From Komagataeibacter rhaeticus (lineage in GTDB: Bacteria > Pseudomonadota > Alphaproteobacteria > Acetobacterales > Acetobacteraceae), in assembly GCF_003207855.1 (NCBI RefSeq), contig NZ_NKTZ01000004.1, positions 124,001-188,000 of the forward strand: a DNA stretch of 64,000 nucleotides. Reading direction: 5' to 3'. The position numbers were made by a program, and so were the translations under genes. The stretch's first letter is position 1. Each line of letters begins with the position of its first letter. Below, piece after piece: positions 38,550 to 46,184 of the stretch. The notes below the pieces were generated by a model. The model searched no databases, was not told the DNA's origin, and saw only the letters and a list, made by a program, of their open reading frames with translations.

Positions 38550-40751
38550 ATGAAACCATCCCGCAAGTCATTCCTGCTTTCCGCCGTGGCGTGGGGGCTG
38601 GTGGCCGCGCTGCCCGCCCATGCCCGCCACGCGGCCACGGCTGGTGACCCGGCCGATGACCAGGCGCGGCAGGTGCTCGCGCATATGAGCCTTCAGGACA
38701 AGATGGCCCTTCTGTTCAGTGTGGACGGGGGGGGCTTCAATGGCAGTGTCGCACCTCCGGGGGGGCTGGGTTCAGCGGCGTATCTGCGTGCCCCGGCGGG
38801 TTCGGGCCTGCCGGACCTGCAGATATCGGATGCGGGGCTTGGCGTGCGCAACCCCGCGCATATCCGGCCCAATGGTGCGGCGGTTTCCTTGCCATCGGGT
38901 CTGGCCACGGCCAGCACATGGGATGTGGACATGGCCCGGCAGGCAGGTGAAATGATCGGGCGCGAGGCCTGGCTGAGCGGGTTCAACATCCTGCTGGGCG
39001 GTGGTGCCGACCTGACGCGCGACCCGCGTGGCGGCCGCAATTTTGAATATGCGGGGGAAGACCCGCTCCAGACAGGGCGGATGGTGGGCAGCACCATTGC
39101 CGGCATCCAGTCGCAGCATGTGATTTCCACGCTCAAGCATTACGCGATGAACGACCTTGAGACATCGCGCATGACCATGAGTGCTGATATCGACCCCGTG
39201 GCCATGCGTGAGAGCGACCTGCTGGGTTTCGAGATTGCGATTGAAACCGGGCATCCCGGTTCCGTCATGTGTTCGTACAACCGGGTGAATGACCTGTATG
39301 CGTGTGAAAACCCGTACCTGCTGAACACGACGCTGAAGCAGGACTGGCATTACCCCGGCTTTGTCATGTCCGACTGGGGCGCCACGCATTCCTCCGCCCG
39401 TGCGGCGCTGGCGGGGCTGGACCAGGAATCGGCTGGTGACCATGCCGATGCGCGCCCCTATTTCACCGCCCTGCTGGCGGCGGATGTAAAGGCGGGGCGT
39501 GTGCCCGTCGCCCGTATTGACGACATGGCGCAGCGCATTGTCCGCTCCCTGTTCGCGGCGGGGCTGGTGGCCCATCCGCCGCAGCGCGGGCCGCTGGATG
39601 TGGTGACCGACACCCTTGTGGCCCAGCGTGATGAGGAAGAAGGCGCGGTCCTGCTGCGCAACGAAGGGGGTATCCTGCCGCTTTCCCCCACCGCGCGCAT
39701 CGCGGTCATTGGCGGGCATGCCGATGCGGGCGTGATCTCGGGCGGCGGGTCCAGCCAGGTCGATCCCATCGGGGGTGAGGCGGTCAAGGGACCGGGCAAG
39801 AAGGAATGGCCGGGCGATCCGGTCTATTTCCCGTCATCCCCGCTCAAGGCCATGCGGGCCGAAGCCCCCAACGCGCACATCACCTATGAATCCGGCACCA
39901 ATATCGCCGCCGCCGTGCGCGCCGCGCGGGCGGCCGATGTGGCGGTCGTGTATGCAACGCAGTTCACCTTCGAGGGGATGGACGCGCCCAGCATGCACCT
40001 TGATGCCAATGCCGACGCGCTGATCACAGCCGTGGCCGCGGCCAACCCGCGTACCGTGGTGGTGATGGAAACCGGTGACCCGGTGCTCATGCCATGGAAC
40101 AGCAGCGTTGCGGGCGTGCTGGAGGCATGGTTCCCCGGTTCCGGCGGTGGGCCGGCCATTGCGCGCCTGCTGTTTGGCAAGGTTGCGCCCTCGGGCCACC
40201 TGACCATGACCTTCCCGCAGGCGGAAAGCCAGTTGGCCCATCCCGATATTGCCGGTGTGACGGCGGACAACGTGTTCGAGATGCAGTTCAAGACCGATCA
40301 GGAACTGGTCTATGACGAAGGCAGCGACGTGGGCTACCGCTGGTTTGACCGCAACCATCTCAAGCCGCTCTATCCCTTCGGTTACGGTCTGACCTACACC
40401 ACGTTCAGCACCGATGGCCTGGCGGTGCACAGGCATCATGATGCGGTGACGGTCACCTTTACCGTACATAATACCGGCAACCGCCCCGGTGTGGATGTGC
40501 CGCAGGTCTATGTGGGCCTGCCCGATGGCGGGGCACGCAGGCTGGCGGGCTGGCAGCGGGTTAGTCTGGCACCGGGTGAAAGCCGTGCGGTGACGGTACA
40601 GCTTGATCCGCGCCTGCTGGCGCATTTTGACGGGAAGAAAGACCGCTGGAGCATTCCTTCGGGCACATTCCGGCTGTGGCTTGGCACGTCCGCCACGGAT
40701 GACAGCCAGCAGGCAAGCCTGCACCTGTCCGGTCGCACCTTCGCGCCCTGA
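38550..40751 (+). CDS. bglAx: GH3 beta-glucosidase BglAx (exported)
   Basis: The 733-residue precursor starts at an ATG preceded by AGGAGG 9-10 bases upstream. The leader has SRKSFLL (about 4-10) and ends ...LPAHA (about 25), resembling a Tat signal with a Lys in the second Arg position. The GH3 barrel carries LLGGGADLTRDPRGGRNFEYAGEDP (about 148-172) and the catalytic nucleophile Asp275 in VMSDWGATHS. The alpha/beta sandwich (about 380-600) and a fibronectin-III-like domain (about 635-720, PGVDVPQVYVGLPDG) follow. It releases glucose from beta-glucan ends or cello-oligosaccharides and supports cellulose production in the genus. The 150-bp leader has no obvious strong promoter. Confidence 0.94.
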   Translation: MKPSRKSFLLSAVAWGLVAALPAHARHAATAGDPADDQARQVLAHMSLQDKMALLFSVDGGGFNGSVAPPGGLGSAAYLRAPAGSGLPDLQISDAGLGVRNPAHIRPNGAAVSLPSGLATASTWDVDMARQAGEMIGREAWLSGFNILLGGGADLTRDPRGGRNFEYAGEDPLQTGRMVGSTIAGIQSQHVISTLKHYAMNDLETSRMTMSADIDPVAMRESDLLGFEIAIETGHPGSVMCSYNRVNDLYACENPYLLNTTLKQDWHYPGFVMSDWGATHSSARAALAGLDQESAGDHADARPYFTALLAADVKAGRVPVARIDDMAQRIVRSLFAAGLVAHPPQRGPLDVVTDTLVAQRDEEEGAVLLRNEGGILPLSPTARIAVIGGHADAGVISGGGSSQVDPIGGEAVKGPGKKEWPGDPVYFPSSPLKAMRAEAPNAHITYESGTNIAAAVRAARAADVAVVYATQFTFEGMDAPSMHLDANADALITAVAAANPRTVVVMETGDPVLMPWNSSVAGVLEAWFPGSGGGPAIARLLFGKVAPSGHLTMTFPQAESQLAHPDIAGVTADNVFEMQFKTDQELVYDEGSDVGYRWFDRNHLKPLYPFGYGLTYTTFSTDGLAVHRHHDAVTVTFTVHNTGNRPGVDVPQVYVGLPDGGARRLAGWQRVSLAPGESRAVTVQLDPRLLAHFDGKKDRWSIPSGTFRLWLGTSATDDSQQASLHLSGRTFAP

Positions 40752-40758
40752 TGCCGTC

Positions 40759-41406
40759 ATGAAAGGCGGGTACCGCTTCGGGCCGGGACTGGCGGTGGTG
40801 GTCCTGCTGATGGCGGCCATCCCGGCCTGCGCCGCGTCCGTGCCGGATACCCCGCTGAACCGGGCGCGGGCGCAGATGGCGGTGCAGGAACTGGAAATCA
40901 CGCTGCTGACCCACCCCAGCGCGACCCTGGCGCTGGAGGACTGGTGCGCCACCCATCATATGGCGGACAGGCCGGTTGTTACGGCGCGCAAGATGACGCT
41001 GGCGCGGCCGGATGACGTGCCGCCTGCGGTACGGGCCGATCTGGGTGTCAGTGCCGCACAGCCGGTGCGGCACCGGCAGGTGCGGCTTGTCTGTGGCACG
41101 CATGTGCTTTCGGTGGCTGATAACTGGTATGTGCCTGACCGGCTTCCGGCGGAAATGAATGCCATGCTGGAACGGACCGATGCATCATTCGGCCATGTGG
41201 TGGCGCCGCTGCATTTTTCACGTATCCGGCTGGAATTCGTCCGCCTGTGGTCACCCTGGCCCGGTGCGGCTCCGGCGCGCCTGCTGGCCGTGCCGGCGGC
41301 GATCATCCGCCAGCGCGGGGTGCTGCGCGACGAACATGGCCAGCCCTTCAGCGAGGTTGTGGAAACCTATACCGATCAGGCCCTGGATTTCCTGCCCGCT
41401 CCCTGA
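40759..41406 (+). CDS. Secreted protein of unknown function, chorismate-lyase/UTRA-fold-like
   Basis: The 215-residue product starts 7 bp after bglAx. A hydrophobic leader (about 8-26, ending AIPACAAS) predicts export, possibly as a lipoprotein at AC. The rest resembles the chorismate pyruvate-lyase/UTRA fold: RHRQVRLVCGTHVLSVADNWYV (about 95-116), DRLPAEMNAMLERTDASFG and a final strand block GVLRDEHGQPFSEVVETYT (about 188-206). In UbiC these strands frame the ligand pocket, but UbiC is cytosolic. Placement suggests co-transcription with bglAx and a role outside the cytoplasm. Fold assignment is by pattern and unverified; function unknown. Confidence 0.65.
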   Translation: MKGGYRFGPGLAVVVLLMAAIPACAASVPDTPLNRARAQMAVQELEITLLTHPSATLALEDWCATHHMADRPVVTARKMTLARPDDVPPAVRADLGVSAAQPVRHRQVRLVCGTHVLSVADNWYVPDRLPAEMNAMLERTDASFGHVVAPLHFSRIRLEFVRLWSPWPGAAPARLLAVPAAIIRQRGVLRDEHGQPFSEVVETYTDQALDFLPAP

Positions 41407-41455
41407 TGGCCTGCATTGTGGTGTGGAGGGTGGCGAAGCGGCCTGAAAATCATGA

Positions 41456-41535
41456 AAAGTTTCTGGTGAAGCCTTTTTTCAGGAAGCTTCAGGAAACGCC
41501 GTCTTTTTGAAAGAAGGCGGCATCCGGAAACGTTT
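41456..41535. repeat. Composite palindromic intergenic repeat, copy D
   Basis: GAAGCCTTTTTTCAGGAAGCTTC is followed by a CGCCGTCTTTTT...AAGGCGGC arm, with AAAGTTTCTGG on the left and CCGGAAACGTTT on the right. It starts 50 bp after the gene behind bglAx and ends 21 bp before the cupin gene. Confidence 0.8.
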
Positions 41536-41555
41536 ATCATTCCTTGACCGGGAAC

Positions 41556-42020
41556 ATGCCCATGACCGACCTGAGAGATCCCGCCACCCCCGCCGATGAC
41601 GTGCGGCGCGTTCTGGGCCTGCAGCCCCACCCCGAAGGCGGCAGCTACCGTGAAATATGGCGTGATGCCCCCGCCGGTGGCACGCGGGGCGCGGTCTCAA
41701 CCATTACCTTCCTGCTGGCGGCGGGCGAGCGTTCGCACTGGCACCGGGTGGATGCGGCGGAAATCTGGTGCTGGCAGGGCGGCAGCCCGCTTGTGCTGGA
41801 AATTGCCGCAGGCCCCGGCGCGCCGGTTGCGCGGATTGTGCTTGGCCCCCAGCCACAACAGGGGCAGGTGCTGCAGGCGGTCGTGCCCGCCGGTGCATGG
41901 CAGGCGGCGGCAAGCCAGGGGGCATGGAGCCTTATGGGCTGCCAGGTCGCCCCTGCTTTCCAGTTCAGCAGTTTTGAACTGGCGGCCCCCGGCTGGTCAC
42001 CCGAAGGTGCTGGCGCATGA
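41556..42020 (+). CDS. Cupin-superfamily protein (DUF985 type)
   Basis: About 154 residues. LGLQPHPEGGSYREIWRD (about 21-38), TITFLLAAGERSHWHRVDAAEIWCWQGG (about 49-76) and a C-terminal VAPAFQFSSFELA strand match the DUF985 single-domain cupins, whose fold binds a small ligand or metal. The HWHRVD cluster could coordinate a metal. No enzymatic role is established. An alternative ATG lies 6 bp downstream at 41562. Its stop overlaps the NUDIX gene (ATGA), so the two are coupled. Confidence 0.82.
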   Translation: MPMTDLRDPATPADDVRRVLGLQPHPEGGSYREIWRDAPAGGTRGAVSTITFLLAAGERSHWHRVDAAEIWCWQGGSPLVLEIAAGPGAPVARIVLGPQPQQGQVLQAVVPAGAWQAAASQGAWSLMGCQVAPAFQFSSFELAAPGWSPEGAGA

Positions 42021-42655
42021 ATGGCCCGGTCACACCCCGATGGCTTATCTGGGCGCGTGAACTGCAGGCGCTGGCGCAGAGCGGCCTGGCCTATGCCGAA
42101 AGTCCGTTCGACCGTGAACGCTATGAAGGCATTCGCCAGATTGCCGCCGAGATGATGGCCACGGGCAGCGATGCGGACATGGCGCGCGTGCTGGAGCTGT
42201 TTACGGCGCAGGATGGCTACGCCACGCCCAAGGCGGTGGTGCGGGCGGCCGTGTTTGATGACCGCGGGCGTATCCTGCTGGTGCGCGAGGTGCTGGACCA
42301 CGACCGCTGGACCCTGCCCGGCGGCTGGGCGGACGTCAATCTTTCCCCCGTGGAGAATACGGTCAAGGAAGTGCGGGAGGAAAGCGGCTTCGATATCCGC
42401 GTAACCCGCCTTGCCGCCGTGTGGGACCGGGACCGGCAGGGTCATCCGCCGGGTCCTTTTTCATGCTACACGCTGTGTTTTCTGTGTGAACTGACGGGTG
42501 GTGTTGCGACAACCAGTGTCGAGACATCGGAGATCGGCTGGTTTGCCGAGGATGATATTCCCGCCGACCTGTCGCTGGGCCGGGTGCTGCCCCAGCAGAT
42601 TGCGCGCCTGTTCGCCCACCGGCGCGATGCCGGATTGCCTACGGATTTTGACTGA
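42017..42655 (+). CDS. NUDIX hydrolase, ADP-ribose pyrophosphatase-like
   Basis: The 212-residue protein has an N-terminal helical domain (about 6-65) and a NUDIX domain (about 70-195). The NUDIX box reads GGWADVNLSPVENTVKEVRE then ESG (about 110-132), the divergent form found in YjhB-like hydrolases in which the first Glu is Asp. The catalytic E-V-R-E-E core is intact. Substrates may be ADP-ribose or another nucleoside diphosphate derivative; unproven. It is translationally coupled to the cupin gene. Confidence 0.85.
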   Translation: MNGPVTPRWLIWARELQALAQSGLAYAESPFDRERYEGIRQIAAEMMATGSDADMARVLELFTAQDGYATPKAVVRAAVFDDRGRILLVREVLDHDRWTLPGGWADVNLSPVENTVKEVREESGFDIRVTRLAAVWDRDRQGHPPGPFSCYTLCFLCELTGGVATTSVETSEIGWFAEDDIPADLSLGRVLPQQIARLFAHRRDAGLPTDFD

Positions 42656-42688
42656 GGGCGCTTCAAAGTAACCGAATGATAAAGAATA

Positions 42689-42767
42689 AAAGTTTTTGGG
42701 TGCTGCCTTTTTTCAAAAAGGCAGCATTTTCTGAAGCTTTTTGAAAAAAGCTTCACCAAAAACTTTC
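42689..42767. repeat. Composite palindromic intergenic repeat, copy E
   Basis: One of the best copies: AAAGTTTTTGG...CCAAAAACTTT is the outer pair. The inner hairpins are GCTGCC-T6-CAAAAAGGCAGC and GAAGCTTTTTG...AAAAAGCTTC. Its arm order is the reverse of copies B, C, D, F and G. It lies 33 bp after the NUDIX gene and upstream of htpG. Confidence 0.88.
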
Positions 42768-42837
42768 TTTCCATTTTCAGGACGTTTCAAAGGCAGGATT
42801 CTGGAGCGCTACACGCATTCGGATATGGTGCAGGCCA

Positions 42838-42864
42838 TTGAAAAGTCCGTGAAGATTTCCATAT
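42838..42864 (+). promoter_or_regulatory. Candidate sigma-32 (RpoH) promoter of htpG
   Basis: TTGAAA at 42838-42843 is followed after 13 bases by TTCCATAT (42857-42864). This resembles the heat-shock consensus CTTGAAA-N11-16-CCCCATNT, with six of eight positions in the -10 block. It lies about 50 bp before the htpG start, as expected, and an rpoH gene is present in the window. Confidence 0.55.
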
Positions 42865-42866
42865 CC

Positions 42867-42881
42867 ATTACAAATTGTAAT
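42867..42881. promoter_or_regulatory. Perfect palindrome in the htpG leader
   Basis: ATTACAAATTGTAAT is a perfect 7-bp inverted repeat around one base. It lies directly downstream of the candidate promoter's -10 block, so it would overlap or follow the transcription start. A repressor site is possible; no known operator is matched. Confidence 0.4.
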
Positions 42882-42913
42882 TCACGACATTTCAACAGGC
42901 ACAGGAACAGCCC

Positions 42914-44797
42914 ATGACAGAACAGACAACCTCCCCCACGCCGGAAGCCACGGGCGAACAGCATGAGTTCAGCGCCGAGGTCGGCCGCCTGCTCGACCTT
43001 GTGGTCCACGCGCTTTATTCCGAACGTGAAATCTTCCTGCGCGAACTGGTTGCCAACGCGGCCGATGCGACCGACAAGCGCCGCTTCGAGGCCCTGACCG
43101 ATGGCGCGCGCGCCCTGCCCGAAGATGCCAAGATCCGCATCAACCCCGACAAGGACGCCCGCCTGCTGACCATCACCGATGATGGCGCGGGCATGAGCAA
43201 GGAAGAACTGGCCCGCAATCTGGGCACCATCGCCCGCTCCGGCACCCGCGCCTTTGGCGAGGAACTGGCCAACGCCAAGCCCGAGGACAAGCCAAGCCTG
43301 ATCGGGCAGTTCGGTGTCGGCTTCTATGCCGCCTTCATGGTGGCGGACAGGGTGGACGTGGTCTCGCGCCGCGCGGGCAGTGACGAGGCCTGGCAGTGGT
43401 CCTCCACCGGCAAGGGCAACTACACCATCAGCCCCGCAACCCGTGAAAAGCCGGGCACCGACATCATCCTGCACATCAAGGAAGATGCGAACGACTTCCT
43501 TGATTCGTGGCAGCTTGAAAGCATCGTGCGCAAATGGGCCGATCACATTTCGTGGCCGATCACTATCGTCAAGGATGGCGAGGAAACCCCGGCCAACAAG
43601 GGCACGGCACTGTGGCGCAAGCCGCGTGGCGGCATCGAGGAAGAGCAGCTTAACGAGTTCTATCGTCACGTCAGCCATAACTTCGATACCCCCTGGGCCA
43701 CGCTGCACTGGCATGCCGAGGGGACGATGGAATTCTCGGCGCTGCTGTTCATTCCCGGCAGCAAGCCCTTCGAGTTTGCCGAGCCGGTGCGCGAGAGCCA
43801 GATCCGCCTGCATGTCCGCCGCATGTTCATTACCGATGATGCGGGGCTGCTGCCGCCGTGGCTGCGCTTTGTGACCGGTGTGGTCGATACCGAGGACCTG
43901 CCGCTCAACGTCTCCCGCGAGATGCTGCAGGCCACGCCGGTGCTGGCGCGTATCCGCAAGGCGGTGACCAACCGCGTGATCTCCGAACTCAAGACCCGCG
44001 CGAAGGATGAGGCGGATTTTGACAAGTTCTGGGATAATTTCGGCCCCACCTTCAAGGAAGGGATATGGGATGACGCCGAGCACCGCACGGAACTGGCCAC
44101 CATTGCCCGCTTCCGTTCCAGCACGCAGGAAGGCTGGACCACGCTTGATGCCTATCTGGAACGCAAGAAGCCCGAGCAGGAAGCGATTTACTACCTGACC
44201 GGCGACCGCACGGAAATGCTGCCGTCTTCGCCGCAGCTTGAAGGCTTCCGCGCCCGTGGGATCGAGGTGCTGCTGCTGTCCGACCCCGTGGATTCCTTCT
44301 GGCCCGACCGGCTGGGTGTGTACAAGGACACACCGCTGCGCAATATCAGCCAGTTCCACACCGATCTGGAAAAGTTCGGCGCCCCGGAAGAAACGGCGGA
44401 TGAGAAGGCGGCACTGGACGTTGTCATCCCGGCACTGAAGGAAGCGCTGGGCGATGCGGTGTCGGATGTGAAGGGCACCAATCGGCTGGTCAACAGCGCG
44501 GTCGTGCTGGCGGCCCCCGAATCCGGGCCGGACCTGCAGATGATCCGTCTGATGAAGCGCAGCGGCCAGCAGGTGCCGGACACGGCCCCCGTGCTGCAGG
44601 TCAATCCCGGCCATCCGCTGATCGCCGATCTGGCGGAACGGGTGAAGAATGGCGACCCGGTGCAGGATATTGCACTGGTGCTGATGGACATGGCTCGCAT
44701 TCAGGACGGCGAAAGCCCGAAGGACCCGACCGGCTTTGCCCAGCGCCTGACCGCCATCCTGACACGCCTGCCGCTGACGGACGGCCCGCAGGGCTGA
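42914..44797 (+). CDS. htpG: Molecular chaperone HtpG (Hsp90)
   Basis: The 627-residue bacterial Hsp90 has an N-terminal GHKL ATPase domain: [21 protein letters not shown] (about 34-54), DDGAGMS (about 92-98) and GQFGVGFY (about 132-139). The middle domain carries [10 protein letters not shown] and [11 protein letters not shown], and a C-terminal dimerisation domain follows. It remodels client proteins with DnaK in the cytosol. The ATG follows CAGGAACAG. It ends in a strong hairpin and repeat F, convergent with the methyltransferase gene. Confidence 0.96.
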   Translation: MTEQTTSPTPEATGEQHEFSAEVGRLLDLVVHALYSEREIFLRELVANAADATDKRRFEALTDGARALPEDAKIRINPDKDARLLTITDDGAGMSKEELARNLGTIARSGTRAFGEELANAKPEDKPSLIGQFGVGFYAAFMVADRVDVVSRRAGSDEAWQWSSTGKGNYTISPATREKPGTDIILHIKEDANDFLDSWQLESIVRKWADHISWPITIVKDGEETPANKGTALWRKPRGGIEEEQLNEFYRHVSHNFDTPWATLHWHAEGTMEFSALLFIPGSKPFEFAEPVRESQIRLHVRRMFITDDAGLLPPWLRFVTGVVDTEDLPLNVSREMLQATPVLARIRKAVTNRVISELKTRAKDEADFDKFWDNFGPTFKEGIWDDAEHRTELATIARFRSSTQEGWTTLDAYLERKKPEQEAIYYLTGDRTEMLPSSPQLEGFRARGIEVLLLSDPVDSFWPDRLGVYKDTPLRNISQFHTDLEKFGAPEETADEKAALDVVIPALKEALGDAVSDVKGTNRLVNSAVVLAAPESGPDLQMIRLMKRSGQQVPDTAPVLQVNPGHPLIADLAERVKNGDPVQDIALVLMDMARIQDGESPKDPTGFAQRLTAILTRLPLTDGPQG

Positions 44798-44825
44798 ACA
44801 CAGCCCCGCAGCCGGAGTAATCTGA

Positions 44826-44860
44826 ACTGCCCCGCCATGCTGGCCGCATGGCGGGGCAGT
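44826..44860. terminator. Perfect 15-bp GC-rich hairpin after htpG
   Basis: ACTGCCCCGCCATGC and its exact complement surround a 5-nt loop, 29 bp after the htpG stop. There is no T tract. Together with repeat F it probably ends htpG transcription. Confidence 0.55.
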
Positions 44861-44876
44861 CCTGCCTGAATCATGG

Positions 44877-44955
44877 AAAAGTTTTTGGTGAAGCTTTTTT
44901 CAAGAAGCTTCAAAGAACACCGTCCTTTTTGACAAAGGTGGCTCCTGAAAACGCC
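44877..44955. repeat. Composite palindromic intergenic repeat, copy F
   Basis: GAAGCTTTTTTCAAGAAGCTTC and a weaker ACCGTCCTTTTT...AAAGGTGGC arm follow AAAAGTTTTTGG. It fills the space between the htpG hairpin and the methyltransferase stop, ending 3 bp from it. Confidence 0.8.
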
Positions 44956-44957
44956 TG

Positions 44958-45743
44958 TTATTCTTTCTCAACAGGTTTCGTTGCCACCAGAATGAGCATG
45001 GGTGGCCGACGCACTGTATCTTCCAGATCAGGCCGGGCCTGCAGTATCGCGGCAGGCGGGCAGGGTTCGGCCAGATGGCGGAGCTGGAAGCCGCATGCGA
45101 TCAGCGTGTTGACGTAGGTTTCCATCGTGCGGTGGTATTTGATCACCCCATCGACAAACCACGACGTGCTGCGTGCCCCTTCCTGCTGGTAGCGGTCGAG
45201 TGGCCAGTGCAGCTTGTTGCCATCCGCATCGCGGACCCATCCCACGGGGTGGGCGGTCTGGACCGGGTGCTCGACGGAAAAGATGAAGGTGCCGCCGGGC
45301 CTGAGGCAGTCGAAAACGCGCCGCACCACGGCCCTGTAATCCGCGATGTAGTGCAGGGCGAGGGATGAAACCGCAAGGTCGAATGCCACCGGCGGCATCG
45401 CGCAGTCCTCGATGGAACCGTGTATGTAGGTAATGGCCGGATCCTGTGTCAGCGCGCATGCGGCTTCGATCATGTTTGCCGATACATCCAGCGCCGTGAC
45501 CCGGGCCGCGCCCTGTGCGCGGGCATGGCGGGCAAAATCCCCGAACCCGCATCCAAGGTCGAGTACGGTCCTGTCCCGCAGGTCGGGCAGCAGCGCCCGG
45601 ATTGCCGGGATTTCCAGCGCACCGTTAAGGCCGGTATCCTTTTCACGAAGGGTACGGTACCCTTCAAAAAAACGCGGATCGTCATAAATGTTCTGCGGTG
45701 ATGGGGCAGGCACCGTGTTATGGTCTTCGTGTGATGAGGTCAT
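44958..45743 (-). CDS. Class I SAM-dependent methyltransferase downstream of an FMN riboswitch
   Basis: The 261-residue cytosolic protein has a Rossmann-like methyltransferase core. Motif I is VLDLGCGFGDFARHAR (about 60-75), motif II VTALDVSANMIEAA (about 82-95), the acidic loop GSIEDCAMP follows, then motif III LAVSSLALHYI and post-motif LRPGGTFIFSVEHPV. The C-terminal 80 residues (WVRDADGNKLHWPLDRYQ...) probably form the substrate cap. It looks like the small-molecule type 11/25 group; the substrate is unknown. GGGAG lies 9 bases before the start. The only gene on its transcript, it is preceded by a complete FMN riboswitch, pointing to a flavin link. A perfect 19-nt palindrome lies inside its 5' coding region (45647-45665). 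Confidence 0.85.
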   Translation of the reverse strand: MTSSHEDHNTVPAPSPQNIYDDPRFFEGYRTLREKDTGLNGALEIPAIRALLPDLRDRTVLDLGCGFGDFARHARAQGAARVTALDVSANMIEAACALTQDPAITYIHGSIEDCAMPPVAFDLAVSSLALHYIADYRAVVRRVFDCLRPGGTFIFSVEHPVQTAHPVGWVRDADGNKLHWPLDRYQQEGARSTSWFVDGVIKYHRTMETYVNTLIACGFQLRHLAEPCPPAAILQARPDLEDTVRRPPMLILVATKPVEKE

Positions 45744-45755
45744 GTATCATGTCTC

Positions 45756-45783
45756 CCTTGGTGGACTCGGTGGTCATCCAAGG
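45756..45783 (-). promoter_or_regulatory. Shine-Dalgarno-masking hairpin of the FMN riboswitch
   Basis: In the minus-strand RNA, CCUUGG pairs with CCAAGG, and the second arm overlaps the AAGGGAG Shine-Dalgarno of the methyltransferase. A further hairpin, GCAUGACCC/GGGUC-CAUGC (45797-45819), lies between it and the aptamer. No U tract is seen, so translational rather than transcriptional control is inferred. Confidence 0.55.
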
Positions 45784-45827
45784 CGATCACGGACGGGCAT
45801 GGACCCGCATGGGTCATGCAACCGCCA

Positions 45828-45965
45828 GTTCTCTTTTATCCGGACTGTAACCGTCGGCCCTGGCATTGCACCAGATCTGCTGACCCCGGCGCGTGCCGGG
45901 CGCTCGCGGGCTTCAGGCCATGGGCCTGTTACCGCCGGTAGGGACTTCCACCCCGCCCCGAGAAC
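45828..45965 (-). ncRNA. FMN riboswitch (RFN element)
   Basis: Read on the minus strand, all conserved RFN blocks occur in order: P1 GTTCTC, GGGGCGGGGTGGAAGTCCC, TACCGGCGGTAA, a variable arm, GAAGCCCGCGAGCGCC, a second variable arm (GGCACGCGCCGGGG), GTCAGCAGATCTGGTGCAA, GCCAGGGCCGACGGTTACAG, TCCGGATAAAAGA and the closing GAGAAC. This is the complete six-stem aptamer that binds flavin mononucleotide. It usually controls riboflavin synthesis or uptake genes (ribB, ribN, ribM). Here the next gene, 85 bp downstream, is a methyltransferase. Confidence 0.93.
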
Positions 45966-46184
45966 ACAGGCCGTCAGGATAGGGGCAGGCCGAGACCGGG
46001 CGCAAGCGTGTGGAGCTATTGGCAATCCGGTTGTATGATGGGTGCCGCACGGGAATGGGACCTGCGGCCCGTCGGGAAAAAAGCGCGTGGTATTATCCGG
46101 GATGGGGCTTGAATAACAGCCTGCCGGATGTTTCCCTGCGCTCCCTTTTGTGTGTTCTGGTTTTTTGATGGCGGCACGTATTAT

